Shown here: positions 15,945 through 22,798 of the stretch, piece by piece
Position numbering within the stretch: position 1 is the first letter of the stretch
How the letters are laid out: each line of letters starts with the position of its first letter
NCBI GenBank assembly: GCA_021409285.1
Contig: JAGFND010000015.1
Location: forward strand, 1 to 32,496
DNA length: 32,496 nt
Direction of reading: 5' to 3'
From: Candidatus Methanoperedens sp.
GTDB taxonomy: Archaea > Halobacteriota > Methanosarcinia > Methanosarcinales > Methanoperedenaceae
Made by a program: the position numbers and the translations under genes
The notes under the pieces: model-generated
The model's input: the letters and a program-made list of their open reading frames with translations, nothing else
Databases searched by the model: none
What the model was told of the DNA's origin: nothing

Positions 15945-16649
15945 ATGAGCGATTATACAACGGGTATTAAAGAATTAGATGCTGAAATAGGTGGCATAAA
16001 AAAAGGTTCGAACATAATGCTGATAGGCCCTCCTATGAGCGGGAAAGAAGTCATTCTTTATAATATCATGTATCATGGGGCAGTAAGAAATGAAAATGCT
16101 GTGATATCTGTAACTACTAGGGAATCTGCGAACAACATAATTGAATGGTTCAAAGAGAACAATCTCATCCTCCCTATGTCAAGGATAGGGATCGTGGATT
16201 GTGTCATAAAAACACTTGGTGGAGCCGTGAATGAAAACGAGAGTATCAAGATCGCAAGCAGCCCGGTCGATCTCACTGGCATTGGAGTAAAAATCAGTCA
16301 GTTCTTTGAAGAGTTCTTTATGAAAAAGAACATCAAGAAAAACCAGCTTCATATTAATTCACTTTCAACCATATTGATGTACTCAAATATCCAGACCGTA
16401 TTCAGGTTCCTGCATGTGTTTACAGGACGCATAAAAGCCGCAGGCGCTATTGGAATATATGTTATCGAGAGTGGAATGCATGATGATCAGTCAATAGCTA
16501 CGCTAAAACAGCTTTTTGATGGCATGATCGAGGTAAAAATTGAAAATGACCGGAATTTCCTCCGGATGGTAGGTCTATCCCCGAAACCCACCAGATGGCT
16601 CGAATATGAGATAGAAGGAGCCAATGTAAAGATATTAGGAGGAAAATAG
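15945..16649 (+). CDS. KaiC/RadA-like ATPase homologue with altered active-site motifs
   Basis: A 234-residue single-domain protein of the KaiC/Rad55 branch of the RecA superfamily; the start TTGIKELDAEIGGIKKGSNIMLIGPP is diagnostic. The Walker A reads GPPMSGKE (28-35): the lysine is kept, but the residue that should be Ser/Thr and bind magnesium is Glu35. The Walker B strand reads LHINSLSTIL, with Asn138 where KaiC proteins have Asp. ATP hydrolysis is therefore doubtful although nucleotide binding may remain. The next gene begins one base after its stop with GGAGG as ribosome site, so the two products are likely partners. No membrane segment is visible. Its role is not established. Confidence 0.85.
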   Translation: MSDYTTGIKELDAEIGGIKKGSNIMLIGPPMSGKEVILYNIMYHGAVRNENAVISVTTRESANNIIEWFKENNLILPMSRIGIVDCVIKTLGGAVNENESIKIASSPVDLTGIGVKISQFFEEFFMKKNIKKNQLHINSLSTILMYSNIQTVFRFLHVFTGRIKAAGAIGIYVIESGMHDDQSIATLKQLFDGMIEVKIENDRNFLRMVGLSPKPTRWLEYEIEGANVKILGGK

Positions 16650-16650
16650 A

Positions 16651-17820
16651 ATGATAGAGACCGGTGTTCCAAAGCTGGATGAGTTTTTGGCCGGAGGTAT
16701 ACCCAAAGGGAAAAGCCTTATATATTATATCCAGCCAGGCGTTGAGGGGGAGGTTTTCGGGATGCAAACAGTTTATAATTCTTTAAAGAGCGGAGGAACC
16801 TGTGTTTTTGTTGCATCAAGCACCATACCTGAAATAATAAAGACTCAATTCAAGGAATTCGGCTGGGATATAGGCCCATACCAGAAAAAACTTTTTTTTG
16901 TTGATGCATACAATCCATTGATAGGCGTCCCTTCAAATGAGAAGTACGTTGTGCAGAATCCGGACAGGATTGACGAATTCAATAAAACCATCCTCAACAT
17001 ATTAAAGGAGCTACCGCCGAGCACAATCGTGTTTGGCTCTTTATCAACCGTAATGGATCTTTGCGGTGAGAAGGAAACTATCGATGCTGTAAGGAACTGG
17101 AATAAGATGGCGATGCTGTACGATCATATAATGGTCTATAATTTCACAGCGTGGCCATATTCACAGGAAACCCTGGATACAATAAGGAAAGACCTTTTCA
17201 ATGCGGTCATCTCCATTGGGGGAATAGCTGAAAGGGTCATATTTGGTCAGTATTTTGGAATTTCAAAATCAGACTGGACAAATGAAACAAAGAAATCGAT
17301 GCTTTTCAGGGTTTTAAGACCGGGAGGTATCAGACTATTCATTCCCAAGATACTTGTTACAGGGCCTTTTGATGCAGGTAAATCCACATTTGTTCATGCC
17401 CTCTCATCAAGAGCGATATCTGTGGACAGGCTCGGGACCACAATAGCGCTTGATCACGGCCATATTGATTATAAAGGTTTCAGCGCGGACATATTCGGAA
17501 CACCAGGCCAGGAGCGATTTGATCCGATCATAAAACTGTTGAGTGGCGAATCAATGGGAGTTTTTCTTATTGTTGATTCCACAAACCCAACAGATTTTGT
17601 ACGAGCAAAACATATGCTTGAGATCACAAAATCATATGGGCTGCCTTATGTGGTCATAGCCAATAAACAGGACCTGTCAGGTGCTCTGACGCCTGCAGAA
17701 ATAAGAAAACAATTCAATTTACCGGATGATGTACCTATAGTTCCTGCAGTAGCAAAAGATAAGATAGGAATATTTGAGGCATTTGAAGTTTTGCTTGATA
17801 AAATAACAGGAGGTATCTGA
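16651..17820 (+). CDS. Fusion of an inactive KaiC-like domain and an MglA/CvnD-type small GTPase
   Basis: A 389-residue two-domain protein. Residues 1-215 are KaiC-like (TGVPKLDEFLAGGIPKGKSL), but the P-loop is PGVEGEVF with no lysine, and the Walker B strand is IVFGSLSTVM with Gly for Asp, so this half should not use ATP. Residues 230-389 are a Ras-like GTPase with G1 GPFDAGKST (238-246), the switch threonines LGTT (261-264), G3 FGTPGQERF (282-290), G4 NKQD (338-341) and a G5-like AVAKD. FGTPGQ in place of DTAGQ is usual for prokaryotic MglA/CvnD-type GTPases. The stop overlaps the start of a Roadblock gene, the usual partner of such GTPases. The KaiC fusion is what stands out. Confidence 0.88.
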   Translation: MIETGVPKLDEFLAGGIPKGKSLIYYIQPGVEGEVFGMQTVYNSLKSGGTCVFVASSTIPEIIKTQFKEFGWDIGPYQKKLFFVDAYNPLIGVPSNEKYVVQNPDRIDEFNKTILNILKELPPSTIVFGSLSTVMDLCGEKETIDAVRNWNKMAMLYDHIMVYNFTAWPYSQETLDTIRKDLFNAVISIGGIAERVIFGQYFGISKSDWTNETKKSMLFRVLRPGGIRLFIPKILVTGPFDAGKSTFVHALSSRAISVDRLGTTIALDHGHIDYKGFSADIFGTPGQERFDPIIKLLSGESMGVFLIVDSTNPTDFVRAKHMLEITKSYGLPYVVIANKQDLSGALTPAEIRKQFNLPDDVPIVPAVAKDKIGIFEAFEVLLDKITGGI

Positions 17821-18188
17821 TGGCTGACACTATTGATCTGATAGATCATTTGCTTTCTGATCTTAAAAAAGTCGGAGGGGTCGAAGCATGCGCAGCTGCA
17901 AGCCGTGATGGCCTGCTGATCCGTGCTATTATGCAAAAAGAGCAAATCTCTGAATCATTTGCAGCAATGTCAGCCACAATGCTTGGGGCAGCTGAAACGG
18001 CCACAACTGAACTTGGAAAAGGCATACCTAATCGGATCGTTGTGGAAGCAGAACACGGACGTTTGATCGTGGTTGGAGCCGGACCTAAAGCGCTCCTTAT
18101 CGTGCTTATAGATCCTTCAATAGGACTTGGATTGATACTTCTTGAACTTGAAAAAGCTGCAGAAAAGCTCAAAGAGCTATTGACATGA
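17820..18188 (+). CDS. Roadblock/LC7 domain protein (MglB-like)
   Basis: A 122-residue protein made of one Roadblock/LC7 domain: helix 1 IDLIDHLLSDLKKVGGVEACAAAS, the strand RDGLLIRAIM, the long helix AAMSATMLGAAETATTELG, then RIVVEAEHGRLIVVGAG and a C-terminal helix. Such proteins form dimers that bind and often activate MglA-like GTPases. It starts on the last base of the stop of the GTPase fusion gene (TGATG) behind a strong AGGAGGT site, so equal expression is likely. Its own stop overlaps the next ATG. A GTPase-activating role toward the fusion protein is inference from family and position. Confidence 0.92.
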   Translation: MADTIDLIDHLLSDLKKVGGVEACAAASRDGLLIRAIMQKEQISESFAAMSATMLGAAETATTELGKGIPNRIVVEAEHGRLIVVGAGPKALLIVLIDPSIGLGLILLELEKAAEKLKELLT

Positions 18189-18457
18189 ACAGCAAACAGC
18201 AATATAAGGCCGATACTCCAGGACTTGAAGTTTCGCTTCATGTCGGTAAATCAGGTATCGATAAGGTTGTTGAAGAATTAAGGATGCAGCTTAAGAACAA
18301 AAGAATTGTAAAAGTAAAATTCCTGAAGACGGCGATCATTGACGGGAATAAACAGGAATTAGCAGAAAAACTGGCTAACCTGACAGATTCAGAAGTTATT
18401 GAAGTTCGCGGGAATACTGCAGTATTCTGCCGAAAAGGATTAAATACTATACGATAA
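18185..18457 (+). CDS. YhbY/CRM-domain RNA-binding protein
   Basis: A 90-residue protein made of one CRM domain: VSLHVGKSGIDKVVEELRMQLKNKRIVKVKFLKTA includes the conserved GKxG-like loop (GKSG), followed by a helix rich in ELAEKLANLT and the strand pair VIEVRGNTAVFCRK. Such proteins associate with pre-ribosomes in bacteria and archaea, so a role in ribosome assembly is likely. Its ATG overlaps the stop of the Roadblock gene by four bases. It stands before the S19e gene, consistent with ribosome biogenesis. No zinc or extra domain is visible. Confidence 0.92.
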   Translation: MNSKQQYKADTPGLEVSLHVGKSGIDKVVEELRMQLKNKRIVKVKFLKTAIIDGNKQELAEKLANLTDSEVIEVRGNTAVFCRKGLNTIR

Positions 18458-18460
18458 ATA

Positions 18461-18509
18461 AGACCCCTGAAAGACTCAAAGGATTACCTCAGAATTAATT
18501 CCGGGGTCT
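18461..18509 (+). promoter_or_regulatory. Inverted repeat in the S19e leader
   Basis: AGACCCC (18461-18467) and GGGGTCT (18503-18509) are perfect complements separated by 35 nt, in the 90-bp gap between the CRM gene and S19e. In RNA this would form a large-loop hairpin ending about 38 nt before the start codon. It could be a processing, termination or autoregulatory element; no known ribosomal-protein leader motif was recognised. Confidence 0.45.
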
Positions 18510-18547
18510 ATGCTCTAATAAATATGATTCTACGGAGGATTAACAAA

Positions 18548-18997
18548 TTGACAACAATATATGATGTGCCGGCAGATTTGCTCATAAACAACGTGGCACA
18601 GAAATTGAAAACAGAGGAGAAAGCCAAACCCCCCGAATGGGCAAACTTTGCCAAGACCGGAGCCCATAAAGAACTTGCACCAGATAATGCAGACTGGTGG
18701 TACGTAAGATGTGCTTCAATATTAAGACGCGTTTACATCGATGGACCTGTTGGCATTTCACGCCTTAGAAGTTTTTATGGCGGACGGCACAGGAATGGAG
18801 TAACAGGAATACACTTCTCAAAAGGCAGCGGCTCTATCGCAAGAGAAGCATTGCAGCAGCTTGAAAAAGCAGGGTTCATAAAAACCCAGAAAATCGGGAG
18901 AACACTTTCACCGCAGGGTCAGTCGTTCCTGAATAATGCAGCAAACGAAGTCAAAACAGAACTTATAAAGACGAATCCGGCTCTTGCCAAATATTAA
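18548..18997 (+). CDS. rps19e: 30S ribosomal protein S19e
   Basis: A 149-residue small-subunit protein present in archaea and eukaryotes. Recognised by TTIYDVPADLLI at the N-terminus, the ADWWYVRCASILRRVYIDGPVGI core and the RSFYGGRHRNGV basic loop. The TTG at 18548 is chosen as start: GGAGG lies 9 nt upstream and homologues begin MTTxYDVP. An ATG eight codons earlier (18524) would put that ribosome site inside the coding region. The next gene starts within 10 bp, the usual archaeal S19e-PDCD5 pair. Confidence 0.95.
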   Translation: MTTIYDVPADLLINNVAQKLKTEEKAKPPEWANFAKTGAHKELAPDNADWWYVRCASILRRVYIDGPVGISRLRSFYGGRHRNGVTGIHFSKGSGSIAREALQQLEKAGFIKTQKIGRTLSPQGQSFLNNAANEVKTELIKTNPALAKY

Positions 18998-19006
18998 TAA
19001 GTGAAC

Positions 19007-19345
19007 ATGGAAGACGATATTGAAGAGATAAGACGTCGCAAACTTGAGCAACTGCAGCAACAGCAATATAGTGCTCAGGCGCAGGCCTCACAGAATGAGC
19101 AGGCTCGTGCTGAATTCGAAGCAAAAAAACAATCAATTCTTCGCCAGATACTCACTACCGAGGCGCGGGAGAGATTGAATACCCTCAAGATGACAAAGCC
19201 AGAGCTTGTGGCAAACGTCGAGGTGCAGCTTATTTCCCTTGCTCAAGGTGGACGGATTAATCAAAAGATAGATGATGCGAAGCTTAAAGCTCTTCTTCTT
19301 CAATTACAACCAAAGAAGCATGAGATGCAGATCAGAAGGGTTTAG
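19007..19345 (+). CDS. PDCD5-family DNA-binding protein
   Basis: A 112-residue basic-acidic helical protein of the PDCD5/TFAR19 family: DIEEIRRRKLEQLQQQQ at the start, a glutamine-rich helix, then the compact helical core with ILTTEARERLNTLKMTKPELVANVEVQLISLAQGGRI. Members bind DNA and occur next to S19e in many archaea. The ATG at 19007 is favoured over a GTG two codons earlier since homologues start close to the DxIEEIRR motif. In many archaea L39e, L31e and eIF6 follow; here the cluster ends and a convergent acyl-CoA dehydrogenase follows after 5 bp. Confidence 0.93.
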   Translation: MEDDIEEIRRRKLEQLQQQQYSAQAQASQNEQARAEFEAKKQSILRQILTTEARERLNTLKMTKPELVANVEVQLISLAQGGRINQKIDDAKLKALLLQLQPKKHEMQIRRV

Positions 19346-19350
19346 AATAT

Positions 19351-20550
19351 TCAGTGCGGCGCGAACTCCTTCCCCAGAATTTCTCTGCCGATTATTAACT
19401 TCATAATATTCTGGGCACCTTCAGCCCCTATTATATACGAATATACTCCTCTCAGACCGCGTTCAAGTCCTGCTTCCCTTGTATAGCCGTATGCCCCATA
19501 CCATGTAAGCACATCCTTGATTATGTCAAACGCTGTTGTCGGAGCAACGAGTTTGGCACATGCTACTGCTTTATTAACATCATTTTGACTGATGCGGTCT
19601 TCAACATACATTCGGTCAAGCATCCATGCAGCCTTGTACACGAGAAGTCTTGCGGATTCAAGTCTTGTATAATCATCTGCCAGCTGGAACTGCATCCCTT
19701 CATATTTTGCCAGCGGTGCTCCGAAAGCGTGTCTTTCTTTAATATACTCGATCCCGGATTCAAGAGCTTTTTCAGCAGCACCGATGCATGCTGCAGCCAC
19801 AAGCGTCCTGGCGCAGTTAAAACCTTCCATCGCGTAATAAAATCCGCTGTTCCATTCGCCTATGAGATAATGCTCCGGTACCTCTACATTGTTTATGTCA
19901 ATCGTACCCGTGGATATTCCTTCCCTGCCCATTTGCTTGAAGATACTGGTAGTTACGCCGGACGTATCTTTCACCGGCATGTAGCAGAGTGACAGGCCTT
20001 TATGACTGAGTTGTGGGTCTGTCTTGACTACCGTCACATAACCTCCACCATACCTGGTGGCCTCTCTGACACCGCTTATGAAGCTTTTTGCTCCGTTAAT
20101 AACCAGTCTCTCGTTTCTTTTTTCCATCGTGGTGGAGATAGAGGCAATATCAGAGCCCCCTGATGCTTCTGTTGAGGCTATGCCCAGAAATTTTTTACCT
20201 GTTGTCACATCGGGTAGAATTTCCTCTTTAGCTATTCTGGTGCCATAACGGTTCATGAGAAAACCCCACCCTGCTCCAACAAGATAATAAACGGCAGTTG
20301 CCATACTGATATCTGCCCTGGCGATTTCCCCGGCAACTATTGCGGCTGTAGTGAAGTCTGCTCCCGAACCCCCATATTCTTCAGATATAGTTATTCCAAG
20401 TAGTCCAAACCCAGCCATACTTTCAAGAACTTCATGAGGTATCTCCCCTTTTTCATCGATTTCACTTGCACGGGTTGCTATGTTTTTTGTGCAGAACTCC
20501 CGTACAGATTTTCTGAAAAGTTCCTGTTCTTCATTAAATGAAAAATCCAT
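19351..20550 (-). CDS. Acyl-CoA dehydrogenase
   Basis: A 399-residue FAD enzyme that introduces an alpha,beta double bond into an acyl-CoA. The N-terminal helical domain (FNEEQELFRKSVREF), the beta domain with GIASTEASGGSDIAS, and the C-terminal helical domain are complete. The catalytic base is probably Glu377 in GAEGAQNIMKL, equivalent to Glu376 of medium-chain enzymes. GGGGG precedes the ATG. Substrate length or type is not readable. It lies 40 bp downstream of the flavodiiron gene on the same strand. Acyl-CoA dehydrogenases are uncommon in methanogens, so it may be acquired or part of acyl-CoA metabolism specific to this lineage. No electron-transfer flavoprotein genes are nearby. Confidence 0.94.
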   Translation of the reverse strand: MDFSFNEEQELFRKSVREFCTKNIATRASEIDEKGEIPHEVLESMAGFGLLGITISEEYGGSGADFTTAAIVAGEIARADISMATAVYYLVGAGWGFLMNRYGTRIAKEEILPDVTTGKKFLGIASTEASGGSDIASISTTMEKRNERLVINGAKSFISGVREATRYGGGYVTVVKTDPQLSHKGLSLCYMPVKDTSGVTTSIFKQMGREGISTGTIDINNVEVPEHYLIGEWNSGFYYAMEGFNCARTLVAAACIGAAEKALESGIEYIKERHAFGAPLAKYEGMQFQLADDYTRLESARLLVYKAAWMLDRMYVEDRISQNDVNKAVACAKLVAPTTAFDIIKDVLTWYGAYGYTREAGLERGLRGVYSYIIGAEGAQNIMKLIIGREILGKEFAPH

Positions 20551-20590
20551 AAATTACCCCCTTGTGTTATTTTCTTTGCTGGATATTAAG

Positions 20591-21790
20591 CTATCCCGCT
20601 TTCACCATTGAAGCTATTTTTTGCCCCAGAGCATAGCACCTGGAAAGATCCTGCCCATCCGGCCTGAAAATCACCTCGATCGACTCAACAGGTTCATATC
20701 CTCCGGTTTTTAATTTTTCATTGACAGCCCTGACAGCGCCGCCTGCCCAGCCGTAGGAGCCAAAAGTCGCCCATAGCTTATTCTTTGGTCGCAAACCCAT
20801 GAGATAAGTTAAGAATCCGCCTACTGTCGGGAACATTCCGTTATTCAATGTAGGAGTGCCGATAAGAATAGCTTTTGATTCAAGAATTTCTTTTACTATC
20901 TCACTCCAGTCGTTCTTGCGAAGATGAAATAACGCTACCTCGATCCCTGAATCCGCTGCGCCTCTTAAGATCTCATTTGCCATAATCTCAGTGCTGTTCC
21001 ACATAGTATCATAAATAACCAAGATTTTCTGCTTTGTCTCCCCTTTTCCCCATTTCAAATAAGCTTCTATTATCTTTCCGGGGTCCGTCCATATCATACC
21101 ATGCGAGGGAGCGATCATTTTTATTTCTATTCCCATTTTCTGCACTTCCTCAATTTTCTTAAGGATAATCCCGCCAAAGGGCATGAGGATATTGGCATAA
21201 TACTTGGCGGCCTCGTCCATCACTGTATCGCATTCATATCCAACAAGACTGCATAGACTCTCATCGAACCTGAACGATGAGGCAAGATGCTGCCCGAAAC
21301 CATCATTCGAGAGAAGTATTTTATCTTCCTTGAGGTAAGTGAACATGTTATCTGGCCAGTGGAGCATTGACGCGGTAATGAAGAAGAGTGTCTTTTTACC
21401 CAGTTTCAACTCATCCCCGGTCTTGACAGTCCTGAAATTCCAATTTCTTCCGAAATGCCTTAGAAGTCCTTCTTTTCCTTTCTCGGTACAGATCATCTCT
21501 GCCTTTGTGGCAATTCCCATAATATCCGCAAGAGAGCCCGAATGATCCATTTCCACATGGTTCGAAACAACATAATCTATTTTTTCAGGGTCTATGATCT
21601 CCTTTATCCTCTTTATCATCTCACCCGCAAAACCATGTTTTACAGTATCCACAAGCGCAATTTTTTCGTCAACTATCAGATATGCATTGTAAGTTGCTCC
21701 GCGCGGAGTCGTGTATCCATGGAAATCCCTCAGGTTCCAGTCAATAGCTCCAACCCAGTAAACTCCGGATGTCAATTCAATTTTTGCCAT
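20591..21790 (-). CDS. fprA: A-type flavoprotein / flavodiiron protein (FprA-like)
   Basis: A 399-residue protein with an N-terminal metallo-beta-lactamase-like diiron domain and a C-terminal flavodoxin domain. The diiron ligands begin with His78-x-Glu80-x-Asp82-His83 (NHVEMDHSG), with further His in MLHWPDN and PSHGMIW. The flavodoxin FMN loop is YDTMWNSTE. It reduces O2 to water (some relatives reduce NO); in methanogens the F420H2 oxidase FprA is of this type. The ATG at 21790 is chosen: it lies 4 bp after rubredoxin and begins MAKIELTSGVYWVGA as in homologues, whereas the longer frame overlaps rubredoxin. Oxygen defence is the likely role. Confidence 0.94.
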   Translation of the reverse strand: MAKIELTSGVYWVGAIDWNLRDFHGYTTPRGATYNAYLIVDEKIALVDTVKHGFAGEMIKRIKEIIDPEKIDYVVSNHVEMDHSGSLADIMGIATKAEMICTEKGKEGLLRHFGRNWNFRTVKTGDELKLGKKTLFFITASMLHWPDNMFTYLKEDKILLSNDGFGQHLASSFRFDESLCSLVGYECDTVMDEAAKYYANILMPFGGIILKKIEEVQKMGIEIKMIAPSHGMIWTDPGKIIEAYLKWGKGETKQKILVIYDTMWNSTEIMANEILRGAADSGIEVALFHLRKNDWSEIVKEILESKAILIGTPTLNNGMFPTVGGFLTYLMGLRPKNKLWATFGSYGWAGGAVRAVNEKLKTGGYEPVESIEVIFRPDGQDLSRCYALGQKIASMVKAG

Positions 21791-21794
21791 ATGT

Positions 21795-21950
21795 TCACAC
21801 TTTTTCAAACATGTCTTTGCCGACCCCGCATACAGGACATACCCAGTCATCAGGGAGATCCTCAAAAGCCGTACCTGGTTTTATTCTTGGTGCATCTCCG
21901 ATTTCGGGGTCATAGATATAGCCACAGGCCAGACACCTATATTTTATCAT
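21795..21950 (-). CDS. Rubredoxin
   Basis: A 51-residue one-iron electron carrier, too short to be noticed on length alone. The four iron ligands are Cys6, Cys9, Cys38 and Cys41 (CLACGY and CPVCGVGK), and the [21 protein letters not shown] core is standard. The ATG at 21950 has AGAGGT 7 nt upstream. The same frame runs open to 22259, but that extension is low-complexity and passes through the promoter, so it is not coding. It sits directly ahead of the flavodiiron gene and probably passes electrons to it, or links to the acyl-CoA dehydrogenase downstream (weaker). Confidence 0.95.
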   Translation of the reverse strand: MIKYRCLACGYIYDPEIGDAPRIKPGTAFEDLPDDWVCPVCGVGKDMFEKV

Positions 21951-21980
21951 ATAATAACCTCTATGCGTATCTGCTTTTTT

Positions 21981-22008
21981 ACTATAAATAATTACGTATA
22001 GTATACGT
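21981..22008 (-). promoter_or_regulatory. TATA box and 15-bp palindrome ahead of the rubredoxin-fprA genes
   Basis: TATTTATAGT on the minus strand (21981-21989) lies some 30-38 nt before the rubredoxin ATG. Right behind it, at 21994-22008, is the perfect palindrome ACGTATA-G-TATACGT. That position, against the upstream side of the TATA box, suits a repressor or activator dimer. The regulator is unknown; oxygen or redox control would fit the genes. Confidence 0.6.
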
Positions 22009-22247
22009 TTATTAAACAAAAAACTCGAAAAGACTGATTGATGTTTTTTCTTTTCCAGGATAGATGAATTTGGAAAATTCTTATCCTCTTTCTTCCAAAA
22101 AGATATTCTTTTTTTAAGTCCTCTTGAAGTAACCTGTAATATTTCTGCAAGTAGCATCTTGTTGCCGATCATCGTGTCAGGCCGGGATTTCCCACTCCCC
22201 AACCCACCACGTTCATGTAAAACAATTTTTGTCTTACCAAAATATGT

Positions 22248-22305
22248 GTGTAGTAGCACTCATAAATAGCATAGTATGAATAAAGTAGTATTCGTAGTGC
22301 TACAC
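22248..22305. repeat. Imperfect inverted repeat in the intergenic region
   Basis: GTGTAG-tag-CACT at 22248-22260 and AGTGCTACAC at 22296-22305 are complementary apart from a three-base bulge, with 35 nt between them. It lies in the 533-bp stretch between rubredoxin and a small plus-strand gene. That stretch also holds two similar 20-bp A/T-rich segments, starting at 22342 and 22411 (AATAATTGTTT followed by AA or GA). Beyond the promoter and these repeats I see no gene in it. Confidence 0.4.
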
Positions 22306-22483
22306 TTGAAATGAAGCGGTAGATTATGGATTTTATACTCAAATAATTGTTTAAATCTTGAATTCTGATTGTAGTAGTAACTGGATATTACTGATAAATC
22401 AAAGAGTTTTAATAATTGTTTGAATTCTTAATCTCTGTATAACAGGAGAAAAACGGGGTATAATAACCTGGAGAGGTAAATCT

Positions 22484-22654
22484 ATGAAATACACTATCGG
22501 AGACGTCGTAAGATTCAAATTGAAATCTGGTGAAGTACAGGAAGGAAATATTCAATTTATTGAAAAGGACAGATATGAAGAAATGGTCTATATCAATAGT
22601 TTTAGCAGATGGGCTTATAAAATTCCTGAAACAAAAATCATATCAAAAATTTAA
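22484..22654 (+). CDS. Small 56-residue protein, possibly SH3-like
   Basis: A short frame from an ATG with GAGAGGT 6 nt upstream to a TAA. The sequence MKYTIGDVVRFKLKSGEVQE, followed by IQFIEKDRYEEMVYIN and a C-terminal KIPETKII, reads as a small beta-barrel of SH3/KOW-like character: GDVVRFK opens many such domains and IPETKII resembles a typical closing strand. No family is firmly recognised. It precedes the cytochrome by 144 bp with a separate TATA, so it may be its own unit. The clear ribosome site and protein-like composition argue that it is real. Confidence 0.65.
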   Translation: MKYTIGDVVRFKLKSGEVQEGNIQFIEKDRYEEMVYINSFSRWAYKIPETKIISKI

Positions 22655-22769
22655 CGGATTTCATTTGTGGAATAGCAAGAAATAATCCCCTTAAACATAT
22701 CTAATGTATGGAGATAGAATTAAAGGTTCCAATTTTGATCAGGTAAATTAAACAAATTGGAACTGTTTT

Positions 22770-22794
22770 GAAATATATAAATTGCGGGGGTAAT
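22770..22794 (+). promoter_or_regulatory. TATA box and ribosome site of the cytochrome gene
   Basis: AAATATATAAATT at 22771-22783 is a good TATA box, and GGGGG at about 22786-22790 lies 8 nt before the ATG at 22799. The TATA would place the RNA start very near the ribosome site, so either the leader is extremely short or another promoter is used. Confidence 0.4.
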
Positions 22795-22798
22795 AAGA

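Noticed and set aside
21951-22259. N-terminal extension of rubredoxin to 154 residues
   Set aside because: The extension is low-complexity, crosses the TATA box and palindrome, and the internal ATG at 21950 has a good ribosome site and gives a standard-size rubredoxin.
22341-22432. Pair of A/T-rich similar segments 70 bp apart as a CRISPR-like or iteron array
   Set aside because: Only two imperfect copies, A/T-rich, with no regular spacing beyond that; chance similarity is likely.
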